A stretch of 64,000 nt of DNA, from positions 62,001 through 126,000 of the forward strand of contig CAJNOI010000079.1 of NCBI GenBank assembly GCA_905250115.1, written 5' to 3'. The stretch comes from Adineta steineri. Taxonomy: Eukaryota; Rotifera; Eurotatoria; Adinetida; Adinetidae. The translations under genes and the position numbers were made by a program. This document shows positions 23,200 to 33,473 of this stretch, piece after piece (the stretch's first letter is position 1; every line of letters starts with the position of its first letter). The notes under the pieces were generated by a model. It was not told where the DNA came from, ran no database searches, and saw only the letters and a list, made by a program, of their open reading frames with translations.

Positions 23200-23912
23200 A
23201 TGAATTATAATCATATATCTTCTATGAATGTAATATAATAGATTATCTTGTGTAGTAATATCTAATTTACATCGGAATTTTCTCCGAAATTTCTATACTT
23301 TCTTTCTCTCTCCTATTCTTAATTTATCTGATACATATATATGATGTTACACATTACCGAATGCGTAATATCCAAATTACCCGAACTTTCTATAATTTCT
23401 TTTTCGTACTACACATCCTACATCTATTATGAATAGAATATTATCGATTACATTGTATAATTAAATCGAAAATCCTTCGAAACGTCTACAACTTCTTTTT
23501 TTCTTCTACCATACATATGTCATATGTATATGATGTTATAAATGATTTTATGAACTAATATTTCAAACTAACTCGAGATTTATATAATCACATTTTTTTC
23601 TCCTATCCTTCACATTTCTGCAATCTATACGCTAGTATAAGTTATCTTATCTCGTAATATCTAAATTAAGTCCACCTCAATGTAACTTTCCTTCACCATG
23701 TAATCATCATATATCCGAAATGTATATAGTGATATATATTCTCTAATCCGAGAATGTCCAAATCAATCAGAGAACTCATTGGTTTTTGTACTTTTCATGT
23801 AACTTCGATATATACCATGTTATCAATTATATTATCGTCTACATAATTCAAATTAACTCGAATTTACTATAATTACTTATTTATTTAATCTTAGTACATC
23901 TGACATATACAT
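23200..23912. other. No gene seen
   Basis: AT-rich sequence with recurring short motifs (ATATATGATGTTA, TAATATCTAAATTA, TTTCTTTTTCTC) that look like an old degenerate tandem repeat of about 120-130 bp. No coding signal. Confidence 0.35.
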
Positions 23913-24884
23913 CCCATGTAAAAAAAAAGTATCTAAAAAAAACTTATTATTACTATTCATATTAAAAAAGTACAATTATTAGACTTTTCCTACTTTTTCC
24001 TACTATGTTAAGTATAAACTTGCACTACATCGTACTTTTAAAAGTAGTTAAAAATACTTTGTTACTTTCATAATACTTAATTTTAATTTGTATACTTACA
24101 AAAGTATGTATTTTTACTTATTTTCTTTCCTACAGTACTTTTTAACGCTTGCGTTATTATGATATATACTTTAGGATACTTATGAGTTTTACGAAGTATT
24201 TATAAATACTTTCGGAACTTTCTAAGTTATATTGGAATACTTTTTGATATCAATTAGTACTTTTTAGTACTTTCATCCGGTCAGACGTAAACAGTGTTAC
24301 TTTTTATTGTTTATTGAAGTAATTATTATTATTTCAGACAATTGGAAAAGTATTTAAAACTATTATTTATTTTAGAAAGTATTTTATAATCAACTTTGAA
24401 TCTTTTGCTAGTACTTCATGGTGATTTGAAATTTCAAAAAAAGTACTTAATAGTACTTACACACACAAAAAAAACTTTTTAAGAACTTTAGTATTTTTGA
24501 TAATTTTCAAAGTAAATCGAGGTATTTCATAGTACTTTTTTTAGTAGTATTTTGTACTTCCCATAAAAAAAAGGAAAAAAATTCACTTATAAGTCCTTTT
24601 CCCACCAATTAAGTAAGGTAAGGTAACTTTTTTATTCTTTCACACTTTTCATAGTACTTTGAAATACTTTGTTTTACTGTTTCAAGTGTTTAACTGTGCT
24701 TCGGCTAGTTCGAACAGTTCGTTAGTAATTTTGAGGACTTTAAAAAAGTACTTAATAGTACTTTCCGATCAGAAAGTATGAAAAATACTTCAGAAGTGTT
24801 ACTTATAAGTACTATATCCTGTTGAAGACCAACTACTCAAAGTACTTAATAGTCACTTTTTTCGAGTCGTTTTTTTTACATAGG
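23913..24884. mobile_element. TIR element packed with AAGTACTT repeats (block A)
   Basis: Starts CCCATGTAAAAAAAAAGT and ends TTTTTTTACATAGG, giving an imperfect terminal inverted repeat (CC[C/T]ATGTAAAAAAA). The interior is dense in AAAAGTACTT and variants in both orientations, a typical array of subterminal transposase-binding repeats. No open frame of its own. No clear target-site duplication. A similar block B lies at 26146-26579, with transposase remains between. Confidence 0.6.
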
Positions 24885-25137
24885 TTAATTGCATTCTTAA
24901 ATAAACAAGAATATATAATATTAGATAACGATATTTTTCACTCATTCCAAACAGAGATATTATCTGACTCGTGAAACAGTTTGATTTATATATCATCGAA
25001 ATAAAATTTCTTGAAAAGCATAATTATTAAATAAATATAAAAAAATATGAAAGTTATTTACTTTATGAACATTGCTCTAAGTTCGGAAAGCGTATGAAAT
25101 GACACTTTCCATCAGAATGTTCATAGTAAACACATTT

Positions 25138-26088
25138 TTAAATAACATTCACAATTTCTACGAGACAAGTAGAGAAGTCCTTCTTTATACAGCTTTGAAT
25201 TGACGAGTATCTGAACTCGTCATTATCTTGAACAAAACAATTGAAATCTTCGAAAGCTGTTGGGTAATCAACCAGTAAGAAGGTAATATTTCTCTGCACT
25301 AAAGTAAATATCGATTGAATGCGTCCCATTGATAAATGATCGTGGTTTCTGAATAATATAGTACTATCATCAGTGGATGTGGAAGCTGCGTTTGATGAAG
25401 TGCATAACTTTAGATTGCCAATCTGTAATCGATTAAAAAAAATAAGTTGACATTGAGGAAAGAGAACTTCAGCAAACTGATTGGTTTTGCGTGTTTTACG
25501 ATAAGCACGAATGTAATTCTTATCTTTATGTTCTTTAATATTAATAATAGATAATAAGTTTTGCTTGAAAGAAATATCAATTGTAGGATCATTCAGATGT
25601 TCATGCGCACATTGTAATAGTCGTAAATTTGAAATAATCTCTTGTGCGTGTCGTCTGGGGCTCTTGCAAGTATGTGTCAACAATCCTAAAAGAAAATGTA
25701 TAAAAATACTATATTAAAATAATTCTACCTAATCGATCTTCGAAATTGAAAGTTGTATAACTTGTACACAATGTCGCTCTGTATACAAACGAGGAAAGTC
25801 AACAACAAAACATTCACCCAAATTTTGCATAATCATAATATTGTGGCTGGGAATACGTCGATTTTCGGCCAGATGTAGAAGACACACTAACTGAAGAAGA
25901 TGATTGTAAAATTTGTTTGGAAGAATATTAGAAAAAATAACATAGCCAAGCAAAAGTAGTACGCGTAGTTCATTGGCTTCAAACTTGGAATACTGTAGTA
26001 GACTGCGTGGTATTCGCGTGGTGGTCGATGGCAGCCGAACTTTTTTAAATAAATCAGCAAGTTCTTTTATATGTTGGTGAATATTCTA
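25138..26088 (-). pseudogene. CACTA-like transposase remnant, C-terminal half (DUF4218-like)
   Basis: Read leftward from 26088: 'ELADLFKKVRLPSTTTRIPR', 'FEANELRVLLLLGYVIFSNI', 'LPNKFYNHLLQLVCLLHLAE', 'LYTERHCVQVIQ'. After a stop near 25732 a second stretch begins GLLTHTCKSPRRHAQEI. The pattern (K-A-x-E-x-R, then LP-x-x-[FY]-x-x-H, then LY-x-x-x-x-x-x-V-H/Q) is that of DUF4218-type regions following the transposase core of CACTA/EnSpm-like elements. Stops and missing parts show it is dead. It lies between two AAGTACTT-rich blocks. Confidence 0.6.
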
Positions 26089-26145
26089 AGGTTTATTGGC
26101 ATATTTAGGTGATAATCAAAGAGACAACATTCGTTTCTAATACAC

Positions 26146-26579
26146 ATCTCATGCAAAAAAAAGGTTGGAAGAAGTAACCTAAAAGTACTTTAAAAAGTAG
26201 AGTTCACACAGAAAAGTATTCAAAAATAAACACTTAAGTACTTTCATATGCTTCTTTGCCGCCTGAAAAGTATTATTAAGTACTTTCTATGGTAATAAAT
26301 TGTATAAAGTAACTTTTTTATTATATAGTACTATTGGCACTAAAAGTTAGTACTTTTTAATACTTTCTATAATAACTATCAATACTTTTTGAACAAAAAT
26401 AGTTTAGAAGCACTTAAAAGTGTTCACTTTTAAGTACTTTTCATAGTAATTAACAACACTTTTTACTGAAAAATCGCTTAGAAGTACTTGGAGCTGTTTA
26501 CTTTTAAATACTTCTTCTGTATAAGATCTACTTTTTAAAGTAGATTTTAGTTGATTTTTTCTACTTTTTTTAAAATGAG
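26146..26579. mobile_element. AAGTACTT-rich block B
   Basis: Begins CTCATGCAAAAAAAAGG and ends CTTTTTTTAAAATGAG, a weak inverted pair (CTCAT + A-run). The interior repeats AAGTACTTTTAA-type units as in block A. It may be the right-hand end of one element whose left end is block A, with the transposase remnant inside. Confidence 0.5.
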
Positions 26580-27009
26580 CAGTTTACAAAGAACACATGA
26601 CTCATTGTAATTAAATCATGTCCTAATGAGCAATGCATTCAACCGATTTTTTTTATTTCGATAGTGTAACATTAAACTATCAGACAATGGCTTTATCAAA
26701 CTTTTCCAATGGATACACTCTCACTCATTATAAATAAATTTTATAATCAATTTCATTTATTTTAACATGTGTAGAAATAAGTAAAATATCAATATATAAT
26801 GAAAAAACAAGGACACAAATTACAAAAAACTCTTTGTGTTCAAATAATATGTAATCTTCAAGTTTTTTTTCGAACTCATTCAAAACAAATAGAAAAAAAA
26901 CATATAATATATGCAAAAAAAAATGAAGAGGAACAACTATTCTAGTCTAATGATTTCATCTAATTAATATCTTGATTAATAATAAATTTTGTAATGTATA
27001 TATTGATTA
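26580..27009. other. No gene seen
   Basis: AT-rich; 3' flank of the BEN-like gene. No coding feature. Confidence 0.45.
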
Positions 27010-28430
27010 TTATTCATCATCTTCATCAGTATTTTCATCATTATTAATTGTATTATTTGATTCAGCATTTTGCAATTTTAAATCATGATCTCGTTTATAG
27101 AAACCGCTACCCATGGCGTTGTTTAAGTCACCATCAGTAAATTTTATACTTTCAGCAGGGCACATTAATTTACCATAATCTATGAAGAAGAAAAAGACAT
27201 TTTGTCAAATATAAGAATATTTTACAAACCACGAATGGCTGCAAGTCTCTTTTGATATTGGTTTCCATTTAAAATTGTTCCATATAGAACTGTTGGATCT
27301 TCTAGTTCTGCTTTGCAAACAATACCAAGAACTTTTCGACATGTATTTCGAATACTATTTATATCATAACATGTTTGAAGTTCTTCTTCGCTTAATACCA
27401 AGACTGTCATAATGTTTTTCAAGTTTATCTCCTTTACTTTCTTCAAAACCAACATCTTCTCCCGAACATATCGATACAATTGTTGAAAAATATTTGATAG
27501 TACCAGGTTCAGGACGAGCTAAAAAGAAAAATGATGTTAATCAACAGTACGCTCTTATGCAATGATTTGTTTCTTATGCCGAAATCAAGTTCTATTTCCT
27601 ATATTAACTATTTTATACATGGTCAAAAGTGTCTTCTCGATCATTAATAATAATACATATTAAAAGTGGATTTTATTTGAAACGAAATAAGATAACAAAT
27701 ATTATAAATTAAATCATTTTAATAGCTACATTATATTTCAAAAATGTATATTTTAAACAATGATTCGATATATGAAATTCAATTATCATCAATCGATATA
27801 CTATATACACTTACGCATCCATGTTTTTTCTATTTCAACCATTTTACGTTTTAATTGTTTATTTTCTTCTTGTAATACTAAAATACGACCTCTACGATAA
27901 CTTTCATTATCCTCGTCACTTCTACGACGTTCTGCAGAAGGTGAATTTTCATTAATTGTATTTATAGATTTGTTTGAAAGTGGATTACGTCGTTTATTAC
28001 CTATAATAAAAAATATGGATTACGTAGACATAACTTTATATTTTATAGTTTGCCTGTAATAGATATATTATCTGATTCTTTTTCTTGTACACTAGTATTA
28101 TTAGATTGACTAGGTTGTGTTGGAAGAGGATCATTTTCTTCATTGTTCGTTGAATATTCCTTGTCAATATTTTCAACTTCACTATCTGATATTTCTTCAC
28201 GATCGTCGATATGGAGTGTCGATTCATCGTCAGTGAGTTGTCGTGGTTCATTGTTTTTCTCCAAGACTTTCAATAACTCCATACATTCTTCTTCAGTACC
28301 TATTAACAAATAATAAACAACATAATATAGTCATAATCACAAAGTAAGAGGATATATACACACCAATACGAAGTACGGCGCCACGATCACGCGTTCGATC
28401 TTTACTCTCATCGACTCAACCTGATGATAG
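27010..28430 (-). pseudogene. BEN-domain-like protein gene with frameshift
   Basis: Exons on the minus strand: about 28420..28362 (VDESKDRTRDRGAVLRI), 28299..28054 (acidic, 'TEEECMELLKVLEKNNEPRQ'), 28003..27813 (basic then coiled coil, 'LVLQEENKQLKRKMVEIEKT'), 27519..27230 and 27179..27010. Phases agree throughout. The donor after 28054 is GC (CAG|GCAAAC) rather than GT. In 27519..27230 the frame carried in from upstream reads 'PRPEPGTIKYFSTIVSICSG' and then stops. The conserved-looking part ('EEELQTCYDINSIRNTCRKV', continuing 'YGKLMCPAESIKFTDG') is in another frame, so a 1-nt shift lies near 27420. The C-terminal part resembles a BEN domain, a DNA/chromatin-binding fold. No start codon found upstream. 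Could be a live gene with a sequence error. Confidence 0.45.
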
Positions 28431-28469
28431 TGTCCACGATTTATTTGTTACTAAGTGAAAATCATTTAA

Positions 28470-29553
28470 GATGCATAATCTACAACTAGATCCTAAGTTA
28501 ATGAACAATAATAGTGAATTAGCTGAAAATGGTAAAGGATATTTAATATAGAATATTGCAGGAACTATATTATTTGATTTCACAGAAAAGGAAAAGTTTG
28601 TTGATTCAGAGTTACATTCAAATCTGTATGAAGATTCAAATGAACATGTTTCTGATAGTGATTTAGAAGGAAAAGAAGAAATATTCAAAAATAATGCTGA
28701 AGAACTCCTTGATGAGGATGGACATTTTGGAAATCGTAAATTTACATCAACTGAAATAGCACTTGCACTTCCATTACTTAAATGCCGTCATTCGCTTACA
28801 AATAGTTGCATAACAAGTATTTTGTAAATCGTCAAAAGTGTTATATGTTCAAAATTCTCCAACAAATTTTAGACATGTACGATCTCTCATTTGCAGTTTG
28901 CATAACAGAATAATTTTTAGAGAAACTTTGATATCTTGTCCATCATGCCATAAAATTTCCACCGAGATCACACGTTGTGTAATTAACTCAAGTTGTGTCA
29001 ATAAAGATAGATTTATCAGCAATCCAACACCCGATCATGTTCTTAAACTTGAGCCACAGATCAGATCTATACTTGAATAAAACAATTTCATGCTATCAAA
29101 TAAAGATGAAAATTTAATCGAAGATATTATTGATGCATCATATTATAGGAAACTTCGTCGTGCTGAATATGACCTATTTGTTACAATATCGATGAACTCA
29201 GATAGAGCAGCTGTTAAATCAATATCTAAAACGGTGTGGATCTTGAGGGTGGGTCTGGGTGGGCTTGTTTGGGTGTGTCTACGAATGAAGAAGAGACATC
29301 AACATTCACATTCACCCACACCCACCCTACTCGGTACAATTACAATGAAATAAGACAAGATATTGTTAATAAACCACAAAAAGTAAAAAGAAAAATCCAT
29401 TATGGAGAGACAATGGTCATTTACTTCACCTATTGTGAAAACATGAAGACATTTCCAGGAAAATTGTATAATATATGGAAAAAGTACTTTGGTGAATCGC
29501 CTATCAATGATATTAAAGCAATATTGGGAACTAAAAATGCCAATAATTTATAA
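28470..29553 (+). pseudogene. CACTA-like transposase remnant, N-terminal/central half
   Basis: The plus strand reads 'QLDPKLMNNNSELAENGKGY', 'DLEGKEEIFKNNAEELLDED', 'EIALALPLLKCRHSLTNSCI', then from 28838 'NSPTNFRHVRSLICSLHN', a zinc-ribbon-like 'CPSCHK...C', 'IEDIIDASYYRKLRRAEYDL' and 'SMNSDRAAVKSISKTVWI'. The last resembles the start of the transposase_21 core (D-x-x-x-x-S-S-K-x-x-IWP). In-frame stops at about 28547, 28825 and 29078, and a hairpin insertion at 29240-29328, show decay. This half is complementary in coverage to the C-terminal half at 25138-26088 on the other strand. Confidence 0.6.
29240..29328. repeat. Telomere-like hairpin inserted in transposase remnant
   Basis: Left end ATCTTGAGGGTGGGTCTGGG; right arm CACCCACACCCACCCTAC. 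The loop contains GAATGAAGAAGAGACATC. It splits the transposase-like frame after 'SKTVWI'. Confidence 0.85.
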
Positions 29554-29818
29554 TTACATTTAGTAATAAACGAATGATCATTCAATCAATATTAACATAA
29601 TACTTGGAATCTCAATTTGATTAATTATTGAATTAGCTTAAATCGAACACTCATGATAATTATTATTTTTATTTTCACCTTTAAATATGAACGATCATGA
29701 TGTATCAATTAATATATTTATATTTTCAATAATATGTGACTGATAGTATATATTAATGATAACTTTCGATAATATTTAGAATGATGTCAACGAGATTCTA
29801 TCACTCAGAGATATATCA

Positions 29819-30463
29819 GGGTGTGAGTGGGTGTATGTGTCGGTATTAATCTCATTCATTACCCACACCCAGAGATGGAACCGGTACCGGCAACCGGCCG
29901 GTCCGGTCCGGTCCGGTACCGGTCCGAACTTTAGACCGGTAACTCTACCGGTATTTACCGGTCTGCCGGTCTACCGGTACTTGCCGGTCTACCGGTTTCT
30001 TACCGGTCTACCGGTATTTGCCGGTCTACCGGTACTTACCGGTCTACCGGTTTCTTACTGCCCTGTTTTCTGCTAAAAACTTTTTTTCCCGAAAAATAAT
30101 TTTTTTTCCGAAAATTTATCTGTACCCCCCTACGCGGATAAAATCTGAACGTTGTTAGCAGTCAAATCTAGTATAAGATCCGTTCAAGTCGAATCGATTT
30201 AACGACTTTTACACTACTGATTTTTACCGGTCTACCGGTTTCTTGCCGGTCTACCGGTCTTTACCGGTCTACCGGTACCTGCCGGTCTACCGGTTTCTTA
30301 CCGGTCTACCGGTAATTGCCGGTCTACCGGTATTTACCGTTAGACCGGTCAAACCGGTAGACCGGCCGGTCCGGTCCGGTCTAAAAGTTTTAGACCGGTA
30401 CCGGTACCGGTCGTCAAAAAACCGGACCGGTTCCATCTCTGCCCACACCCACACCCTCAAGAT
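29819..30463. repeat. Telomere-like hairpin carrying a MITE insertion
   Basis: Left arm GGGTGTGAGTGGGTGTATGT at 29819. The right arm starts at 29861 (ACCCACACC), is interrupted by the element 29870-30441, and resumes at 30442 (CCCACACCCACACC, then CTCAAGAT). Removing the MITE and one copy of its duplication restores an uninterrupted consensus right arm. Confidence 0.9.
29870..30441. mobile_element. hAT-like MITE rich in ACCGGT, 8-bp TSD
   Basis: 572 bp. Terminal inverted repeats CAGAGATGGAACCGGT (left) and its exact complement at the right end (ACCGGTTCCATCTCTG-type, with GGACC variation just inside). Flanked by a perfect 8-bp direct repeat CCCACACC at 29862-29869 and 30442-30449. TIRs starting CAGAG and 8-bp duplications are typical of hAT transposons. 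The interior is two arrays of CCGGTCTACCGGTA-like subterminal repeats around an AT-rich centre. It has no transposase, so it is non-autonomous. Open frames full of GLPVYR repeats are artefacts. Confidence 0.9.
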
Positions 30464-30917
30464 GTTTCATTTATGTTTGTTAAATCTCGTCTTGGAAAAT
30501 ATTATTAAAATTTTCAAAAAAATCAAATCTGTAGAAAGAGTCTCTGTCTTCTGTTAAATAATTATTTAAAAGAGATAGCATAAATATAATAGAAAGTAAA
30601 TGTTTTAAATGCATTTGATTGTCGCGACAAGAAAAGTCTATATCGACTATTGGATACATTCATTTATACAGATATCTTTGCATGGCTTAAAGCTTTTCAA
30701 ACAATAGAAATATATCGGAAGTGAATGTGGATTAATATAATACTGGCATCACTATCCACACTCTTCAAAATGTTTTTAGATAGGCCGTCCCAACCGCTCC
30801 GTATACTTGCTTGTGCAAAGATTCGACGGTTGTGTTCTTCGAAGCTTGATATATTATATGAAGTACAGTTTAGACTGTGATGACAGTAAGTAGTTATACT
30901 ACTTTGGAAATTTTATA
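30464..30917. other. No gene; degenerate hairpin at 30715-30768
   Basis: GAAGTGAATGTGGATTA on the left and ATCCACACTCTTCAA on the right form a weak inverted pair. Otherwise nothing recognised. Confidence 0.35.
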
Positions 30918-31250
30918 TCATGTATATTTTCTTCCTTCTACTCCCAACCACTTTAGACTCTTCTGAAATACTGGTCGAAGGTAGGGCAAAAATAAATTCG
31001 AATACAATTTCTCACAGGCATTTAATGCTTTCGGACTGTTAGTCAGATAGAGTCCGAGTCTTTGCATTCGTGGAATATGTTTCCACAGAAGTGCGAATGC
31101 TTCTGCACCATCAGCAATCAGTCCACCGCGTTCTTGAACATGAAATCTGGCCATCATTGTTCGACGATCGATGGGACACGTTCAAGTTGGTGAAGCGATG
31201 TTGACAAAAGTAATTGTTTCAGGAGGTGCCCATTTTTTCATTAAGCTCAT
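30918..31250 (-). pseudogene. DCC/DUF393-type oxidoreductase remnant
   Basis: Minus-strand frame from ATG 31250 with an in-frame TGA at 31182-31184. Upstream part: MSLMKKWAPPETITFVNIAS. Downstream part: 'MMARFHVQERGGLIADGAEA', 'FALLWKHIPRMQRLGLYL', 'CEKLYSNLFLPYLRP'. The pattern 'G-L-x-x-G-A-E-A-F-x-x-LW-x-x-x-P' followed by an E-x-x-Y-x-x-F helix is characteristic of the C-terminal part of DCC (DUF393) thiol-disulphide oxidoreductase-like proteins. The N-terminal DxxCxxC redox motif that names the family is missing. With the stop and the truncation this is a pseudogene. Base composition is noticeably richer in GC than the flanks. Bacterial origin is plausible but untested. Confidence 0.6.
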
Positions 31251-32529
31251 CTCACGTAAGCAGAGAGGAGAGGATCAGATGGATTTCCACGTGTAACTGA
31301 ACTATTGCTGCGTGTAGATGACGATGAAAAACGTGAAGGCCAATGAAGATTCGATAATAGAGTAAAATTATTCATACGGATACGGGAGGATGATAATGTG
31401 TGACGAATAAACATGTTCACGATACAGTCAAACGAAAACAAAATCTAAACAAGAATATATTTGCATTACAATAAGTTTTGTTCTCAAAATTCAAACAGTG
31501 TCAAAAAGCGATCCGTCTTATTTTCTTCCATCCTCGATTAAAGGTGATCGCTATACTGAACAGGTCTTTTTAAAATGTTGGAAATGGTGTGCAATGCATG
31601 CTAATAAATGTAACAGAGGTTGAAAACAGAATCTGAGTACGCACAATAAATGCCACCCATTTTGTGGAATGCTGGTTTTACCGAATCAGTATGAACAACT
31701 ATTTGTAAAAAGAACGGCTTCTAAGAGTTCAAAGTCCTTGAAAAAAAATAGTAAAATGTAAAATCTTATAAAAGACGCTACATTATTAGTTGGATGCAAC
31801 TTTTATCGAAATTCAAACTTAGTTTTCTGATTCTAGGAAGTACTTTAACATGATCGTCTATGAAACTTTCATCCAAGTATTTTAAGTCTAATCATACTCA
31901 AAAAAGATGTGATGGTAATAGACAAGAAAGTATTTTTCTATGCTTTTCTCACTCAATACAATATAATCTGTGATTTATTTCCTCAAAAGTTGAAAAAAAT
32001 GATTAGTTTATTGTCTTCTTTATAGCGACGCAATGTACATCTATAATGCCAGTCAATTTTCGTACTTTTACGATAGACACATATGAAACTGTTTAGATAT
32101 CTAACCACAATGAAGGTGCTAAAAATGAAAGAAATAAGATCTGAAAATTTATCTCACATGTTTCGCTACAGTAGTAACATGATTACAAACGGAAGAGAGA
32201 ATAGAACGAAGCCTGATGGGGCCATGATTCAATATTACTTGGCTAATAATCAGTAGATTCTTTCGTTTCATTGATAGTTTAACATTATATAATATGTGCA
32301 GTGGAGAACAAGAAAAGATTGATATTTTGTGTTTTTCTTCGTATACCACCAGTGGATAAATATGAGTAACCTATCAGAAAAAAATCTGATACACGCCGCC
32401 ACTCGACGATCATGTGCAAGAAAAAAAATATATTTTCTTGTTTCTCGTTTTTTTCTTCAATTTAATTTAATTAGATTGAGAATTAAACTACATATGGTAT
32501 ATATGAGAATGACTGTGTAAATATGCGTT
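31251..32529. other. No gene seen
   Basis: Several short open frames but none reads as a recognisable domain. Somewhat higher GC up to 31440, perhaps more of the DCC-region insertion; the rest is AT-rich. Confidence 0.4.
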
Positions 32530-32771
32530 CTGCCTTTGGTTATGTCAAGAAATCCGGAAAAGAAAAATCCGGAATCGAAAAAATCCGGAAAAGTAAAATC
32601 CGGAAAGTGAAAAATCCGGAAAATAAAAACTCTGGAAAATAAAAATCCGGAAAAAAAATAATCCGGAAAAATAAATCCGGAAAAGAAATAAAATATGTTT
32701 GTGAACATGGAAATCTAATACCCGATATCCGCTCAGCGAGATAGTATGACAACAGGGAAAAAAAAAGAAAT

Positions 32772-32843
32772 GACCAGATGAGGGATCGAACCTCGGTCGT
32801 ATCGCGTAACAGGCGGATGCTCTACCAACTGAGCTAGGGTGTG
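32772..32843 (-). pseudogene. tRNA-Asn(GTT)-like relic with replaced acceptor stem
   Basis: The minus strand shows a canonical D arm (TAGCTCAGTTGGTAGAGC), an anticodon loop CTGTTAC (anticodon GTT at 32808-32810), a T loop TTCGATC and a 3' acceptor strand TCTGGTC. The 5' acceptor strand should pair with it (GACCAGA), but the bases present are CACACCC, i.e. the start of the adjoining telomere-like hairpin. The anticodon stem has only three pairs. Not functional as read. Confidence 0.7.
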
Positions 32844-32903
32844 GGTGTAGGTTTGGGTGTGAGACAGTAAGATCCTCCCAGACCCAGTTTCACCCACACC
32901 CTC
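32837..32903. repeat. Telomere-like hairpin inside composite element
   Basis: Left arm GGGTGTGGGTGTAGG, right arm CACCCACACCCTC. The left arm directly replaces the tRNA 5' acceptor strand; the right arm runs into the coding scrap. Confidence 0.8.
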
Positions 32904-33101
32904 GTTTGCTTGGAAGCTGTAGAAGTCATCTTTCGACAACAATCTCTCAAGCTTAAAGCGGGAGCACAACAGAAGAAAGCGCCGAAGACGTTGGTCAGGC
33001 AGAAACACATCGATAACTTAGATACTCGCTTCTGCAACCGCGACGTCGATCGCGCCGAACTTCTCGACAGACTCTCTCTTTTGGTAGCTTCGAAGAAATA
33101 A
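32904..33101 (+). pseudogene. Captured coding scrap, unknown family
   Basis: An open frame without an ATG reads 'LEAVEVIFRQQSLKLKAGAQ', 'VRQKHIDNLDTRFCNRDVDR' and ends 'LLVASKK' at TAA 33099-33101. GC is about 50 percent, well above the flanks, and the codon pattern is protein-like with a Lys-rich end. It appears to be the 3' end of some gene carried inside the TIR element. I do not recognise it. Confidence 0.45.
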
Positions 33102-33360
33102 ACTTCTTATCAAATTGTCTCTCACATCTTCATTATTTCTACTTGTTATATCTTATATCACTATTACACTACGAATAAAATTTTCCTTGATTTTCCACTA
33201 TTTAGATTTTTCTTTTTCCGGATTTTTACTTTTCCGGATTTTTCGTTTTCCGGATTATTATTTTTCCGGATTATTATTTTTCCGGATTTATCATTCCGGA
33301 TTTATTTTTCCGGATTATTATTTTCCGGATTTCTTGACAACACCCTGCCTTTAATAGCAA

Positions 33361-33383
33361 CATCCGCACCCACACACTCAAGA
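33361..33383. repeat. Half telomere-like element (right arm)
   Basis: CCGCACCCACACACTCAAGAT, 8 bases to the right of the CTGCCTTT duplication. Its left partner may be on the other side of the composite element but is not clear. Confidence 0.6.
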
Positions 33384-33473
33384 TGGTATATTTTAATTAA
33401 GCAAAACGAATTTATTTCATATATTGTGATATAAGTCATTTTCATCTTCAAAGAAATTGTCTTTTTTTATATG

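Larger units (their letters stand above)
32538..33344. mobile_element. Composite TIR element with TCCGGA subterminal repeats and cargo
   Basis: Ends GGTTATGTCAAGAAATCCGG (left) and, as complement of the right end, GGTGTTGTCAAGAAATCCGG: 18 of 20 identical. A perfect 8-bp direct repeat CTGCCTTT flanks it (32530-32537 and 33345-33352). Inside both ends are arrays of AAATCCGGAAAA units, in opposite orientation on the two sides. The middle holds a tRNA relic, a telomere-like hairpin and a GC-richer coding scrap. No transposase, so non-autonomous. The superfamily is uncertain: 8-bp duplications fit hAT, P or Merlin-type elements; the GG start would fit Merlin best. Confidence 0.8.

Noticed and set aside
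29831..30557. Open frames with GLPVYRYLPVYR-type repeats
   Set aside because: They are translations of the ACCGGT-rich arms of the hAT-like MITE.
32733..33037. Minus-strand open frames across the tRNA relic and hairpin
   Set aside because: They read through non-coding RNA and repeat sequence; the plus-strand scrap has the better codon pattern.
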